From assembly GCF_003086295.3 (NCBI RefSeq), contig NC_092054.1:36610393-36674392 (forward strand): 64,000 nt of DNA, written 5' to 3'. Shown here piece by piece: positions 53,425 to 64,000 of this stretch. The notes beneath the pieces were generated by a model. That model was not told the DNA's origin. It worked only from the letters and a program-made list of their open reading frames with translations, and searched no databases. Origin of the DNA: Arachis hypogaea (Eukaryota; Streptophyta; Magnoliopsida; Fabales; Fabaceae). The translations under genes and the position numbers were made by a program. Each line of letters starts with the position of its first letter. Positions within the stretch are counted from its first letter, which is position 1.

Positions 53425-55364
53425 TGATGGTAATCAGTGGCTAAGAGAAGGGGGGTTGAATCTTAACCCCGTTTTGCTGAATATTAATTTCTGCTTTTGT
53501 CTCAGAACAAGTCAAGAGACATTTTCTTTTTGTCTTGTAACAGGTTAGGAGATATTTTTTATTTTTGTCTCCAACGCAACAGAAATAGAATAGGAGTAGA
53601 AGAGAAAGAGAGAATCACACCCAGATGTATCCTGGTTCAGCTGCTAAGTGTAATGCAGCCTACATCCAGTCTCTATCAGAACAGTGACGGAATTTCACTA
53701 TAATCATTAGATTATAAACACCAATTCCTCCCTAAGATCTACCCAATCCTATCTGGGACAAATTCAGATTCTATCCCCAAATCTGAACTTGACTTGGACT
53801 CCTACCAAGCTTTCAACCGCAAAGTACTAACCCAACTTGCAAGGAAATCTCACAGGATCATAAAACACAACATACAGATGTACAAAGAAACTCTGAGATA
53901 TCTATGACTTTTTCTCTAATATTGCTCATTGCCTTTGTTCTCTCACTGGCTTTTTCTTACAAACCTCACCATGTTTACCTTTTACCATGAGACTCAGACA
54001 GACAATACTAAGAAAAAGAAAACAAAATGAACATCTTTGAAGGAGAAGAACTCAGGAAGCTTAGGTAGCTATGAGAACAATATGCTTTACACTTTCTCTC
54101 CTTGATTTCAACCCTTGGCCATTCACCCTTAATATAGAAGGGAAAGTTTCCAAGGTTGAAACCGGTTCAATCAAGCAACTTCTTCTCCAACCAAAAAACA
54201 GCAGCGGTTCGGACAGAGAGAAGAGAGAGGAAAAACCAAAAACCAACATGCATGTACCTCTCTCAACCATTTTTATCAAGCTTCTTCAATCTGAGCCCCT
54301 GATCTTGACTTTGCCTCCAAGAAAGAACTCTAACCCTTGATGAATCTCTAACCCAGGAGTGCTTCTTTCCTTCCATTTTTGCTTCTTCCTATCTGTAGCT
54401 TCAGAGGCTAGCTTCCTTTTCTGATAAACAAAAATGGAAATAAATTTTTGCAACTGAGATCTTCTTCTCTGACCGAGGTAGATTCTTTCTTTTCTTGGTA
54501 TCAAGATCTTGAAGCCATCTTCAAAGATCTTTCCTTCAACGGCAAAAATCTTGCCATGGCTTACTTTAGATCTTCCTTCTTCATAGCCTTTCTTCCATAG
54601 GTTTCTCTGTTACTCTACTTTTTCTTCTAATAACATATATCTTCTTCTTTCTCTGATAGATGTGACCGAAAGGCAAGAGAGAGGAGAGAGAAGAGAGAGA
54701 ACGGTGAAGCTTTTGGTGGAAGCTTTGAAGAAAATTAAACTCAATTTAATTTCTAGTTTCAATTACCAAGACATGAAGACTTTTGCAAATTGAACCCTTT
54801 TTTGTGATCACCGAATGGGTTTCTAAGGTTTTGGGCCAATTTGATTTTCTTCCTTTTAATTGTTCAGCCACTATTTTTCTTCTTTCTTCTTATTTGAATG
54901 AGTGATGTGACTGAAGCAAGAGAGAGGAGAGAGAAGATACAAAGCTTTTAATGCAATATTAAACCCAATTTAATTTTGAGTTTTGGTTACCTACGCATGC
55001 AATTAATCAATTTGAATTTTGAATTCCATTCCACCATGTAATAGGTAACCGTGGCTTGCTTTGAGAACCTTTGGTTTCCTTCTTTTGATAATTCAATATT
55101 GGTTAGTGGGTTTGTGACATGGGCCTCTTTGGATCCTATTTCTCTTTTAATATTCAGCTACTTGAAGTGATCAATTATTATTAGGCTAAATATATTTAGT
55201 AACCAAGCTAGGGTTTCATCACTTGGGCCAAGGAACAATTTTATTTTCTTCTTGTACACTTGAACAAACATATCAAACAAACTATTGGAAGTAAATAATT
55301 TAATTAATATTTTAATAATATTTGGTCATTATTTTAATTAGATATAAGTTTTCCAAACTCAACA
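53425..55364 (-). repeat. Copia-1 5' LTR, uninterrupted
   Basis: 1940 bp, plus strand TGATGGTAATCAG...AAACTCAACA, followed by GTATT. It contains the NA-1 target CCAAG at 54766-54770 without an insertion. Short ORFs in it are repeated in the left LTR and are not genes. Confidence 0.95.
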
Positions 55365-55369
55365 GTATT

Positions 55370-56850
55370 TAATCTTATTTTAAAGTTTATTATTATTTTT
55401 TTCTCTATCATAGTATGCACTATATATTTTACCCAATATTTCATATAAAAGACTAATATAATACATAGGTTTTGTTGGCAATTGAAAAATAAGGTTGTTA
55501 TTAGGAGTAAGCGATTTGACATAGGTTGACGAATCTCAACGTATGTTTTTGGATTTTATCTATATGTTCAAGATTTACTTGGATAGTTGTTATATGGAGC
55601 GTGAGCTAAGAACTTTGGTAAGTCAACAAGGTAGTTGATCTGACGGTAGGAATACTTGCAAAGGGATTCTGACACCAAATAATGAGGTCAGAATTGTTCA
55701 AAAGGTAATTGGGGAAGTGATTTGCTCCCCGTTATATAATGACTTATTTGGTAATGAGGTTAGAATTATTTAAATAACTTTTCTAAAAAGCTCCTCCAAT
55801 CCGTTGGGAGAGTTAGAATTCGACTTTTGAAAATCTGCTAGGATGGTTCTTTGGGTAGTTATTTTAGTTTTGACCTTTTTGGTTGCAAAGCAAACGATTG
55901 GTCAGCCCCAATTGCAATTTCCAAATATCGTATTGATGGTAATTGTGGTTTGTATTTCCAGGACTGCATCCACATTTTGGTCTCTTTTAATGGTGATGTT
56001 CTGTTTTCTCGAGGTCTCTCATTTCTCAGATAAACAAAGACCTCTTGAGAAGTTTTTCTTGTTCTTTGGATTTTGTGTTGTCGCTTGATTGATAGGTGTG
56101 GTTTTTAAAATTTCACTCATGATGAATCCGTTTCTATGAGAAATGATTTCAGGGTATACTTTTTCCTTATATCTCTAATGATTGAAGATAAAGGTGTTTT
56201 TTCCTTATCTCTTTGCATGTGTTTAGAAGAGTTTATTAATGGTCATCCTCCCTCTTTTTTTTTCAGAGCTAAGGATCCTCATCCATAGCACCAACGTTTA
56301 GGATTTACCTAAACAATTGTTGTATAAAGCAAGAGATGATAACTCTAGCAAATTGACAAGCATACAAGTGGCTGGCCAGATAGTGGGATCTACCTACAAA
56401 AGGACTCAGACATTCAATTTAGAAAAGTCTACAATGAGATTAAATTTTGAGTTTAAGGGTTGATTACATCATACCTAGGAAAATGACCTGCTCCCTTTTA
56501 TATAATAGCTTACTTGGTGATGAGGCTAGAGTCGTTCAAATGGTTACCCCCCATATCTTCTCCGATTTCAGTGGGAAGTTAGAATTTGATTTTTAAAAGT
56601 CTATTAGAAAGATTTTTCGGAGCAGTTCAGCTACACATTCAAGTGTTTTTAGCAATCAAGTCCAACCAAGTTGGCCCAAAACTCAACAAAAATCCAAATT
56701 CCTCTTCCTCTTCTTCCTCATCCTCCACCTTTTCTTCTTTTAAATTCGTGCATGTAGGTTCTTCGTCTCTTTCGTTATCGTCATCACCAACAACACCAAT
56801 ATTTTGCTAACATCTTTATTGGTTTTGACTTTCTTTGGTGCCATATTTAA
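55370..56850. repeat. AT-rich host DNA with a diverged duplicated block
   Basis: About 55650-55840 and 56450-56600 share an ordered set of similar words (GATTTGCTCC..TTATATAATGACTTA versus GACCTGCTCC..TTATATAATAGCTTA, then a GTGATGAGG-like word and AGTTAGAATT). They look like old duplicates or two parts of a decayed transposon. No gene is supported. Confidence 0.45.
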
Positions 56851-57170
56851 ATAATTTCGGTTCATTTGTGAATTAATTGAGGTTCACTTGATGCTGCTGA
56901 AAAGTATTGACTAAATTTTTTATTCCTTAAGTAATTTCGGTTTATTTCTTAGTTTAATTGAGCTTCATTTGAATCCAAACATAAATTGTATCTATTTTTG
57001 TTGATGATTGAGTCTTTTTGACTGCTTGTTTAAAACTGAACTAATTTCGGTTCATTTTTATGTTAATTGAAGTTCACCTGATGCTACTGATAAGTATTGA
57101 CTAATTTTTTTATTCCTTAAGTAATTTCGATTCATTTATTAGTTTATTTGAGGTTCATCTAGATCCAGAA
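56851..57170 (+). repeat. Diverged tandem repeat, 190-bp period
   Basis: TAATTTCGGTTCATTT recurs at 56852 and 57042 with similar downstream text (TGATGCT-CTGA-AAGTATTGACTAA). Half-units starting GTAATTTCG occur at 56931 and 57122. Confidence 0.7.
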
Positions 57171-57389
57171 ATGAATTCGATGTATTTCATGCGTTACAGA
57201 GCTCATAATCCACGGTCATTTTTCAATTACTCATTCTCATTAATTTGTGAGCGGGATCAAACTTCCATCCTCACCGCAAATGGGATAAACCACCATCTCC
57301 GCATATTGGGTTACGCATTGAGCAAGTGGGATAGCACCACCGTCTTTACCAGGCAATCAATTAATATCACATACTTTCTTTAATCGTAT

Positions 57390-58853
57390 TTCATTTAACA
57401 AAATTCTTTATCGAGGAATTACTCAAGTTAATCTATCATATTCACCCCTGGCATATTCAAAGATTTACAAAATAGTTCTCAGACTCCATACGAAAGTTAC
57501 AGGATTTTACAAACTCACCGAAAAGTTTAACAGTTCAAAATAACACTCAAGCATTCTCAAGACTCAAAACCTTTTCTTTAACCAACTTACGAAATTTCTC
57601 AAAAGTCTCGAGATTGATTTCATTTTCACCAAATTAAGTTCAAAAATCCAATTCACTTCTATTAGTTTCATTTCCTTTAAAACTCTTTAAAACATAGTCC
57701 TTAAACCAAAGTTAATCACACAAAAATTCATTTCTCTTTCATAAGACTCGAAATACAATTCTTTTCTTAATAATTCAAACTCAAAACGTAATCCTTTTCT
57801 TAATAAATCAAAATCAAATAATATAATTCTTAAAACCAAATCTTTTTAAACAACACTGTAAACAAAGTTTCCAATTTTTATAGAAATTTTGGCAGCATCT
57901 TCTCTAAAAATCAGACTATTGCCATCCTTCAAGGATCCCAACCAAACCATTTTTTAACCTTTTTCAACGGGTTCAAAACCCAACCATTCCCAAATCTCAA
58001 ATCGTTTTTCAAAATAAAACCAATTCCAATGTCGAATCATTTCCAAAATCAATCATTTTCCAAATCTCAAATCATTCCTCAATAAAACATACGAATCAAA
58101 TTTTCAAATCAATCTTTCATTTACTACCACAACGCTAACTCAATAATCAGAAACAGCCACAATCTAATCATCATCATAACAACCTTAAACCAAGTACAAA
58201 ACCCAACTAAACATCTTCATTCAATCAATAAACCAATCAAGCATGCAATTACATTCATTCAAGACAACTCAGATCAATCCATAAGACTCACATAATCACC
58301 AAAAATATATTATTTGCATCAATATCGATTTATAACAATTCTTGAGAATAAAATGAGTTTAATGAAAGCATCCCTCCCTCGATCGTGACTCAACTACGCG
58401 ACAAACTCTTTTCCTCTCGGCCCGCAACCGCGGCAGCCACAACCACAACTCCAAACCACTTACGCAACAACCACAACAACTCTAATCACAACATGTAACA
58501 ACCAGAACTCGACCCTGCGTTACCAAAACCTCATAATATCAAACCGAACATAGCAGACTACTAATTTTCAAGGGTTCCAGAACAAAATATACTTATTGTA
58601 ATTATGAGCAAGGGATAGAACTGAGCGGCGGCAGCTCCGATGATGACTTTCGGCGAGCTGAACGACAACAAAGCTCCGGCAAGGTGCTTAAACCAAAAGC
58701 AGAGGCAACCTCCAGCAGCAGTGCCAGCCAGGAACGGCTTTGACGGCAGCAATTGAGGCAGAGGAGCTTCAACGACGACATTGGGTTTAATAGATGGCAA
58801 CAGTAGCAACTTGCGTGATGGTGGCGACACTCTTCTTCTCCCCTTCAGCTCGC

Positions 58854-58912
<59 letters not shown>

Positions 58913-59697
58913 CAGTCAGTGACGGTGATTTGGCGATGATGGAGTAGCTCAGAACGGCGACGACGACACGGCTCAACGATGACGACGAGTCTAGTACGAC
59001 GACGGTGAACCTCCAGCACGACGATGACAACGCGAACATCTTCCCTCTCTCTCCTCGCGTTCGTCTCTCTTTCCTCCATCGTTGGCAATGACGACAGCGA
59101 CTTGGTAGCAAGGCGGCACGACGATGAGCTGGACACGGTTGGGCATGATGAACTGCGGTGGCGGCACAACTCCTCCCTCTTTTCTACTCCCTCGGGCACT
59201 CCCTGGGTGTGGTTTTGTGTTAGGGTTAGGGTTAGGGGTAGTTTAGGTATTTCAAATAATAATAATAATAATAATAGAGATAATAGAATAATTGAAAATC
59301 AATTTTTTATCTAATAATAATTTTATATAAAAATACTATTTGTTTATCAATTTACAAATTATTTTCTAATAAATACTCTAATTCAAAAATTAGAGATAAT
59401 ATAATTAATTTTCTTTATTCATAAAAATTAAAGTATTAAATTCCAAAATCTCACTTATTTAAATCAAATCATATAGAATTCTTATCATTTTATAACTACT
59501 AAACTTTATAATTTAAATATAAAAAATTATCTAATTATTATAAAATTAGATATAAATTCTAATTTAATTCAAATTCAGTTTATCTAAACTTGATTTAATT
59601 TCTTTTATTAAAGTAATTTCTAAAATTAAAGTCTTTAATGAATAAATAAATTGAAATTGACTCATAATAAGATTTTCCAAAAATTCTAAGTCTTACA
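57390..59697 (-). repeat. Probable LTR remnant of a Ty3/gypsy (Del/Tekay-like) element
   Basis: The right end reads AAGTCTTACA (minus TGTAAGACTT), a common terminus of this group. The AT-rich text before it (TAATAAGATTTTCCAAA) is also typical. It interrupts a MULE transposase frame at 59697/59698. The left end is a guess; no target duplication or matching terminus was found. An ORF at 58561-59199 (-) spans a microsatellite and is not credible. Confidence 0.45.
58857..58910. repeat. (CT)n microsatellite
   Basis: About 27 uninterrupted CT dinucleotides inside the LTR remnant. Confidence 0.98.
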
Positions 59698-60237
59698 GAA
59701 ACCGAACACCCCCACAAGTTGGAGTCTCCAGCACATACTCCCCAGAGGAATAACTCTCATTGGACAACCTGCTTTCGGCCACATGATCCGAATCAGACTC
59801 ACTCAAGTCTATGTCAACACTATCTCGAGGATCAGCGAAGTGAATCGGCCTTGCCAATACCAGGACTACTTCGAGTATTAAAGAAGATGACCCAAAATCA
59901 TCTCCTGCGTCACGAACCTTAGCATACCACTCTATAAGATGTTGCGGCATTAGCCTAGCATGTACATTAAATATTATACTGATGTTATTATCGACTTCAA
60001 TCCAAAACGTGTTGTTAATGAAACCTCCACCAGGCAGTATTAATAGAAATCTATATGTGACTCTACCAATTTTCTTTGAACCAATTGACCCCATGTTACT
60101 TAACATAACAATTTTAAGCGTATCTAGAGAATCAAGACGATAAGTACGCAGTATCAGAAATAAATTACACTCAAATATCACTCCATCTTCATCGTTTCTA
60201 ATAATCTCATTGGGATAAATTACTACAAAAAATACTG
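59698..60237 (-). pseudogene. MULE (MuDR-type) transposase, N-terminal fragment
   Basis: The minus-strand frame begins after a TAA near 60234, with VIYPNEIIRNDEDGVIFECN as its first recognisable part. It continues through IGSKKIGRVTYRFL, then HARLMPQHLIEWYAKV and an acidic DLSESDSDHVAE linker to TCGGVRF. This order matches the N-terminal region of plant Mutator-like transposases, before the MuDR and DDE domains. Val stands where the family usually starts with Met. The frame is cut at 59697 by the LTR remnant, and the catalytic part is not visible. Terminal inverted repeats were not identified. Confidence 0.7.
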
Positions 60238-61700
60238 ATTACTGACATTTTTTTTTTTTTGAGAAACAAAAAGAGAAAGAGTTGATGGAATTGAAATGGA
60301 TTTAGTGTGATGAATGGTTGAACCAACAAACTACTTATATATGTATTTTTTTTTTAATGTACTTATCTAAGGTACAGAGAATTCTATACATTTATACATG
60401 TATCTCAGATACAATGCTTTGAATTTAGTCCCGTCTATATTCCGAGATATGACACGACGTGTATTTTCATAATATTTTTTTATTAAATAAATTTTGTAAT
60501 TATTATATTTATTTAATTTTAAATAAAAAAATATGAAGACATCATTGTTAAAATATTCATCTTTATTTTATATATATATATTAAAGCTCACCGACAAATT
60601 ATACCCATTTTTATATCATTCTCGTCAACACTAAAAGTGACTTTGCACAATTTAAATGCAACAATTATTTTGTACTTGGATCGGTTTAGATATGTCTATA
60701 AATAAAATTTTTTTAATTTATAACTTATAAAATATTATAATATTAATATTTGGTATAATTTTTAAAATTAACTTGTGACTTTTAAAAATCATTTAAAGTG
60801 TTTAATATTTATAAAAAAATTAATAAAAAGTGATTTCTCCTATAATAAAAAAAATTATTAACACTCCTTTTAAAATAAGTATTTTTGTGATTAAAAAAAT
60901 TAAATACAAAATAACTTATTTATAAACTACTTTTAATATAAAAACTTATGTTTTAAGCTCCTTTCTTCAAAAAAATTTAATTAAATTTTTTATTCAAATT
61001 GGCGCTTAACCAATTAAGGTTAATTTATCAATTAGCTTACTAGTTTGCTTAAATAAGAATTGAAAATTTGAACCTATCTTATGCATGAAACAATCCATTA
61101 ACTAACAACAAACCTTTAAATAAAATTAAGATACACGACGAATTAAACTTTGGCCTATCAAACTAAAAAATACCATTAACTCAGATCCGGGACAAATTAG
61201 ACTTTTGCTCCACCATGATATTTTGACAATCTCAAGGGATTTACTCAGTTAAACACCAACTAGTGCATGATTATAAGTTAGCCTTTATATAGGCCATTTT
61301 CTGAAAATGAGTGAATGTGTAATTTCGACAACAGTATTTTCCTACCGTCTATTTACTCCTTAAAAGAATTTTAAAATCAAACGATCCTTGGGAAATCAAA
61401 TATAACATTGCATTAGCTTGTAACATCAAACAAATTAATGAAAGTCAAAATATGACATCACGTTAGACAATGAAAGATGTAAATGACATCATATCATACA
61501 TCTTTTTAAGAACTAAATTGCCTACTCACTCTTAAAATTAGTCCCCCAATCTAATTATCCGGATATGAATGACATATAACACGAAATAAAGCTTTTATAG
61601 ACTAAATCAAACATTCACAGATGAACTTTCAAGGGTAAAAATATAATAGATTCTAATTATACAACTATACAAGTGTACACGTTAAGTGTTAATTGATTAG
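60238..61700. other. AT-rich intergenic DNA
   Basis: I see no ORF, repeat or transposon end that can be supported here. Confidence 0.6.
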
Positions 61701-61955
61701 TATCATTCATATCCATGTTCACATGATTTGTTATCGGGGGGAAAAATGTTCTTCTGCACTTTCCCATATATTAAAAGAATATGGGAAACTGAAATCCAGA
61801 AAGCTGAAAGATATATATAATAAAGAAACGAAGCAAAGTATTCTTTATATTGTTCATTAAAAATGCTGCTATTCACTACAAACATGTGATTCTTACAAAG
61901 CACGTGCTTCCATTCCACGAATAACATTTTCACCTTTCATCTTTCCAGGTTTCTA
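61701..61955 (-). other. Probable 3' untranslated region of MTSSB
   Basis: Sequence following the TAG on the minus strand. An AATAAA-like word was not confidently placed. Confidence 0.45.
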
Positions 61956-63923
61956 CTAAAACAACCCTTCTCCTGCCAGCATGAATTGATTATGGCGTCA
62001 GACCAAAGAAATGCAAATCAATGACAAAAGTACAGAGGAATATTCAACTATAGTTAGAAGGACTTACGCAATTCATCCAATGAATTTGAATTAATGCTCT
62101 CTCCACCCTTTATGAGGCGAAGTTTCCCTGAGGAGATAAAATAGAGGTAAAGAATTAATAAAAATGAACATGAACACAAGCAACAATAACATTGAAATTT
62201 CTCTATTTAGATAGGAGCTCAGAATCCTTTAAATCTGATATGGTCCATACTCATAACATGTCGAATTACCCCTAAAAGTAAACATGAAAAATGCATTGCT
62301 CACAAAGGAGATCATACCTGCTTTTTCATGCAACGGACACATATTTAGGTTCTCAGAACTAGAGTGCTATATCAAGAAGAATGGCAAAATGCTTTCTTTT
62401 ACCCATAAATTAATTAAATGATGAGGGAACCAAAATGCTAAATTTATACAACAGTCGTGATTGCTAGAATGAGAAAATTAACTGTAAGTAAGCAATTAGC
62501 TTTCACTCATGATGAAACAAATCATCTAAGATATGAGTAAGCACTGTATGTACTTTCTGAATGCCAAAAAGAGCCGGTGCGCCCTATGGGGACCTAGCTT
62601 TCAGTCTTTCTTATCTAATCACCAGCAACATTTTAAGTAAAAAATTAAAAACATAAAAAAGGAAAGGAAAAGAAAAAGATTAATGTACATATGGGAGAAC
62701 AGTTGGGGAGAAAAAAAGGTTGCCATACCATCATGACGTACGCATATCTCAGGAATGCTTTTGACTTCACCAGTGATGCTATCATTATAAACTCTAGTCT
62801 CAATGTCACCCTCAACATAAACTGAAGAGCTACAATGATGCTTCAAACATCAGCCAGAAACATTTACACCAAAATTCAAGCATCCTCTTTTATGCATACT
62901 TGATGCTTACTTTTTAAAAAGTTGTTGTACTGCATAGGCCCCAAGGAAGTCATTATGCACAGCAATGCGATGCCATTGAGCAGGTCTTGGCATATCCACT
63001 TCTCTCATGATTCTCTGGTCAAACATTCCCCCAGTCCCAACCGTAAAGATCGTTATGTTCTTCCCATTCCTCAACATCTTTTGTACAGGGACTTGGCCAA
63101 CTTTTCCACATATTATTGCCTAATTCAAATCATTCTTGTGATAAAATATTTGTATACAAAGTGCAACATGAAAACATATCACTGATTGTCATAATGTCAT
63201 TTTAAGCTCAGGAAGAATAACATAAATAAAAAATAAATAAATAAATAAAATGAAACTATTCTAAACTCTGGTAATTTTCTTTGGCTTCAAAGACTCGACC
63301 TCCATTTAGTGAAGAACTCTCTTCAATTGGCTTCAGCACAATTATATTCAGAATCAATTCAAATTTCTCGTGCTTAAACCTTACCAGCTTTAATAATACT
63401 TAAAAATTAATTCCATTCTTAAAACCTTGTATTGTGCAGAATGAAAACTTTAATGCAATCATAGCATTTCAAAGGCATCAAGTATATTATATCTGTGGAT
63501 TAGGTTTTCTGCAGATACCAAACCAATGTTCCATCTCTAGCAATGTCTACAGTAACAAATAAAAATCATAAACAATTAAACAATGACTACCATCAGATAC
63601 CTTGTGCACTCCTCGAAATCCCCAACCCCGCTTTGGATCCACACCCTGCAGTTCTAGATCAGGCTTGCTACCAAGAAAATCATCAAATTCATCATCCAGT
63701 TCTTCGTTCTTTCGATCATCATTAACCCTATCATTTAAGCCCTCATCATTGTCACTTTCAGTTAACAATGTTGAGTACCACTGCGTTCCCGTCGTCGTCA
63801 TTCCAAATGCTGAAAATAAAATGAATAAAAATCACCGTTAAACATAATCTCACGCAGCAAGCCAGTTTCCCCAGCGCATGCCGTCGAAATTCTCCTTTGA
63901 ACAAAGAAGATCAGCTCAAACAT
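61956..63923 (-). CDS. MTSSB: Mitochondrial single-stranded DNA-binding protein
   Basis: An OB-fold protein that coats single-stranded DNA in mitochondrial replication and recombination. Minus-strand exons: 63836-63923 (or only to about 63896), 63601-63809, 62911-63119, 62729-62829, 62068-62127 and 61956-61972. Residues seen include GVDPKRGWGFRGVHK, AIICGKVGQVPVQKMLRNGK, TVGTGGMFDQR, PAQWHRIAVHN, NSSVYVEGDIETRVYND and EVKSIPEICVRHDG; these match plant mtSSB closely. The exon sum holds one frame, and the last coding exon has only 17 nt (REGLF stop). For the start, ATG at 63921-63923 is in frame and gives an Arg-containing N-terminus (VQRRISTA). However, CTTCTTTGTTCAAAG just before GAGAATTTCG also looks like a splice acceptor, so exon 1 may lie beyond the window. 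The 3' UTR runs left of 61956. Confidence 0.93.
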
Positions 63924-64000
63924 ATTTAGTGAAAGTGCAATCTAAATAAGTCTTAGAAAATCAAAACCAGGGATTAATTAAAAAAATATAAGTCTAATTA

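Larger units (their letters stand above)
8646..55364 (-). mobile_element. Copia-1: Sirevirus-like Ty1/copia element, split by nested insertions
   Basis: The element runs on the minus strand. Its outer ends are the same LTR (TGTTGAG...CCATCA read on the minus strand), and it is flanked by the 5-bp duplication GTATT at 8641-8645 and 55365-55369. The 5' LTR is at 53425-55364, the initiator-tRNA-Met primer site at 53411-53422, pol at 19679-23026 and the PPT at 18308-18321. The 3' LTR is at 8646-10020 plus 17710-18307. Without nested material it would be roughly 9 kb, minus a deleted part of gag. The PPT core AAGGGGGAGAT, the GDPSQGITTRSS word before RT and an env-like relic point to the Sirevirus lineage. 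Confidence 0.93.

Noticed and set aside
55843..56088. Hydrophobic 81-codon ORF
   Set aside because: No family resemblance, no introns or start context, and it lies within diverged repeat DNA.
58561..59199. 212-codon minus-strand ORF with an RERERE run
   Set aside because: It spans a (CT)n microsatellite and biased GC-rich sequence inside an LTR remnant; no domain is seen.
59219..59240. Telomere-like GTTAGGGTTAGGGTTAGGGG
   Set aside because: Only three short units of a non-plant-type repeat (plants use TTTAGGG), inside a transposon remnant.
61703..61933. 76-codon minus-strand ORF downstream of MTSSB
   Set aside because: It lies in the probable 3' UTR and has no recognisable features.

Overview
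This is plant nuclear DNA, almost certainly a dicot and probably a legume. Arachis is my best guess, because its Ty3-type LTR elements are rich in ACGCGT words; that is recognition from memory, not proof. Two intron-rich host genes frame a large block of nested LTR retrotransposons.

Host genes. At 1-6531 (+) lies a calponin-homology kinesin-14 cut by the window start. I reconstruct 19 exons whose lengths keep one frame throughout, including a U12-type AT-AC intron. At 61956-63923 (-) lies a mitochondrial single-stranded DNA-binding protein gene whose 5' end may lie outside the window.

Nested block (8646-55364). The labels are mine. (1) Copia-1 is a Sirevirus-like Ty1/copia element on the minus strand. 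It has LTRs at both ends, an initiator-tRNA-Met primer site, a polypurine tract (PPT) and a 5-bp target duplication (GTATT), so one insertion has grown to 46.7 kb. (2) NA-1 (10021-17704, +) is a non-autonomous Ty3-like element inserted in the Copia-1 3' LTR with target duplication CCAAG; the other Copia-1 LTR preserves the empty site. (3) Gyp-A (23027-53065, -) is an Athila-type Ty3/gypsy element lying in the Copia-1 gag. It carries gag-pol and an env-position ORF2, all broken by stops, and its RNase H region is split by a solo LTR (31850-33392, target duplication CCGGC). (4) NA-2 (36001-51467) is a tandem array of a second non-autonomous family, LTR-internal-LTR-internal-LTR, followed by an inverted partial LTR. 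It replaces about 1.2 kb of Gyp-A gag.

How the elements relate. Gyp-A, NA-1 and NA-2 all use a tRNA-Asp primer site. They share a PPT, a 3' non-coding region, two small conserved hairpin modules and CpG-rich ACGCGT tracts. NA-1 and NA-2 lack reverse transcriptase and integrase. Instead they carry a roughly 600-residue ORF1 with a Tyr/Gln/Pro-rich N-terminus, an acidic middle and a conserved Cys-containing C-terminus. The two NA-2 copies of this ORF are open. They look like parasites of an Athila-type autonomous partner, and ORF1 together with the shared RNA-structure modules is the most interesting unexplained content of the window.

Right flank (55370-61955). This is AT-rich host DNA with diverged duplications, a probable LTR remnant with a long CT microsatellite, and the N-terminal part of a MULE transposase that the LTR remnant interrupts.
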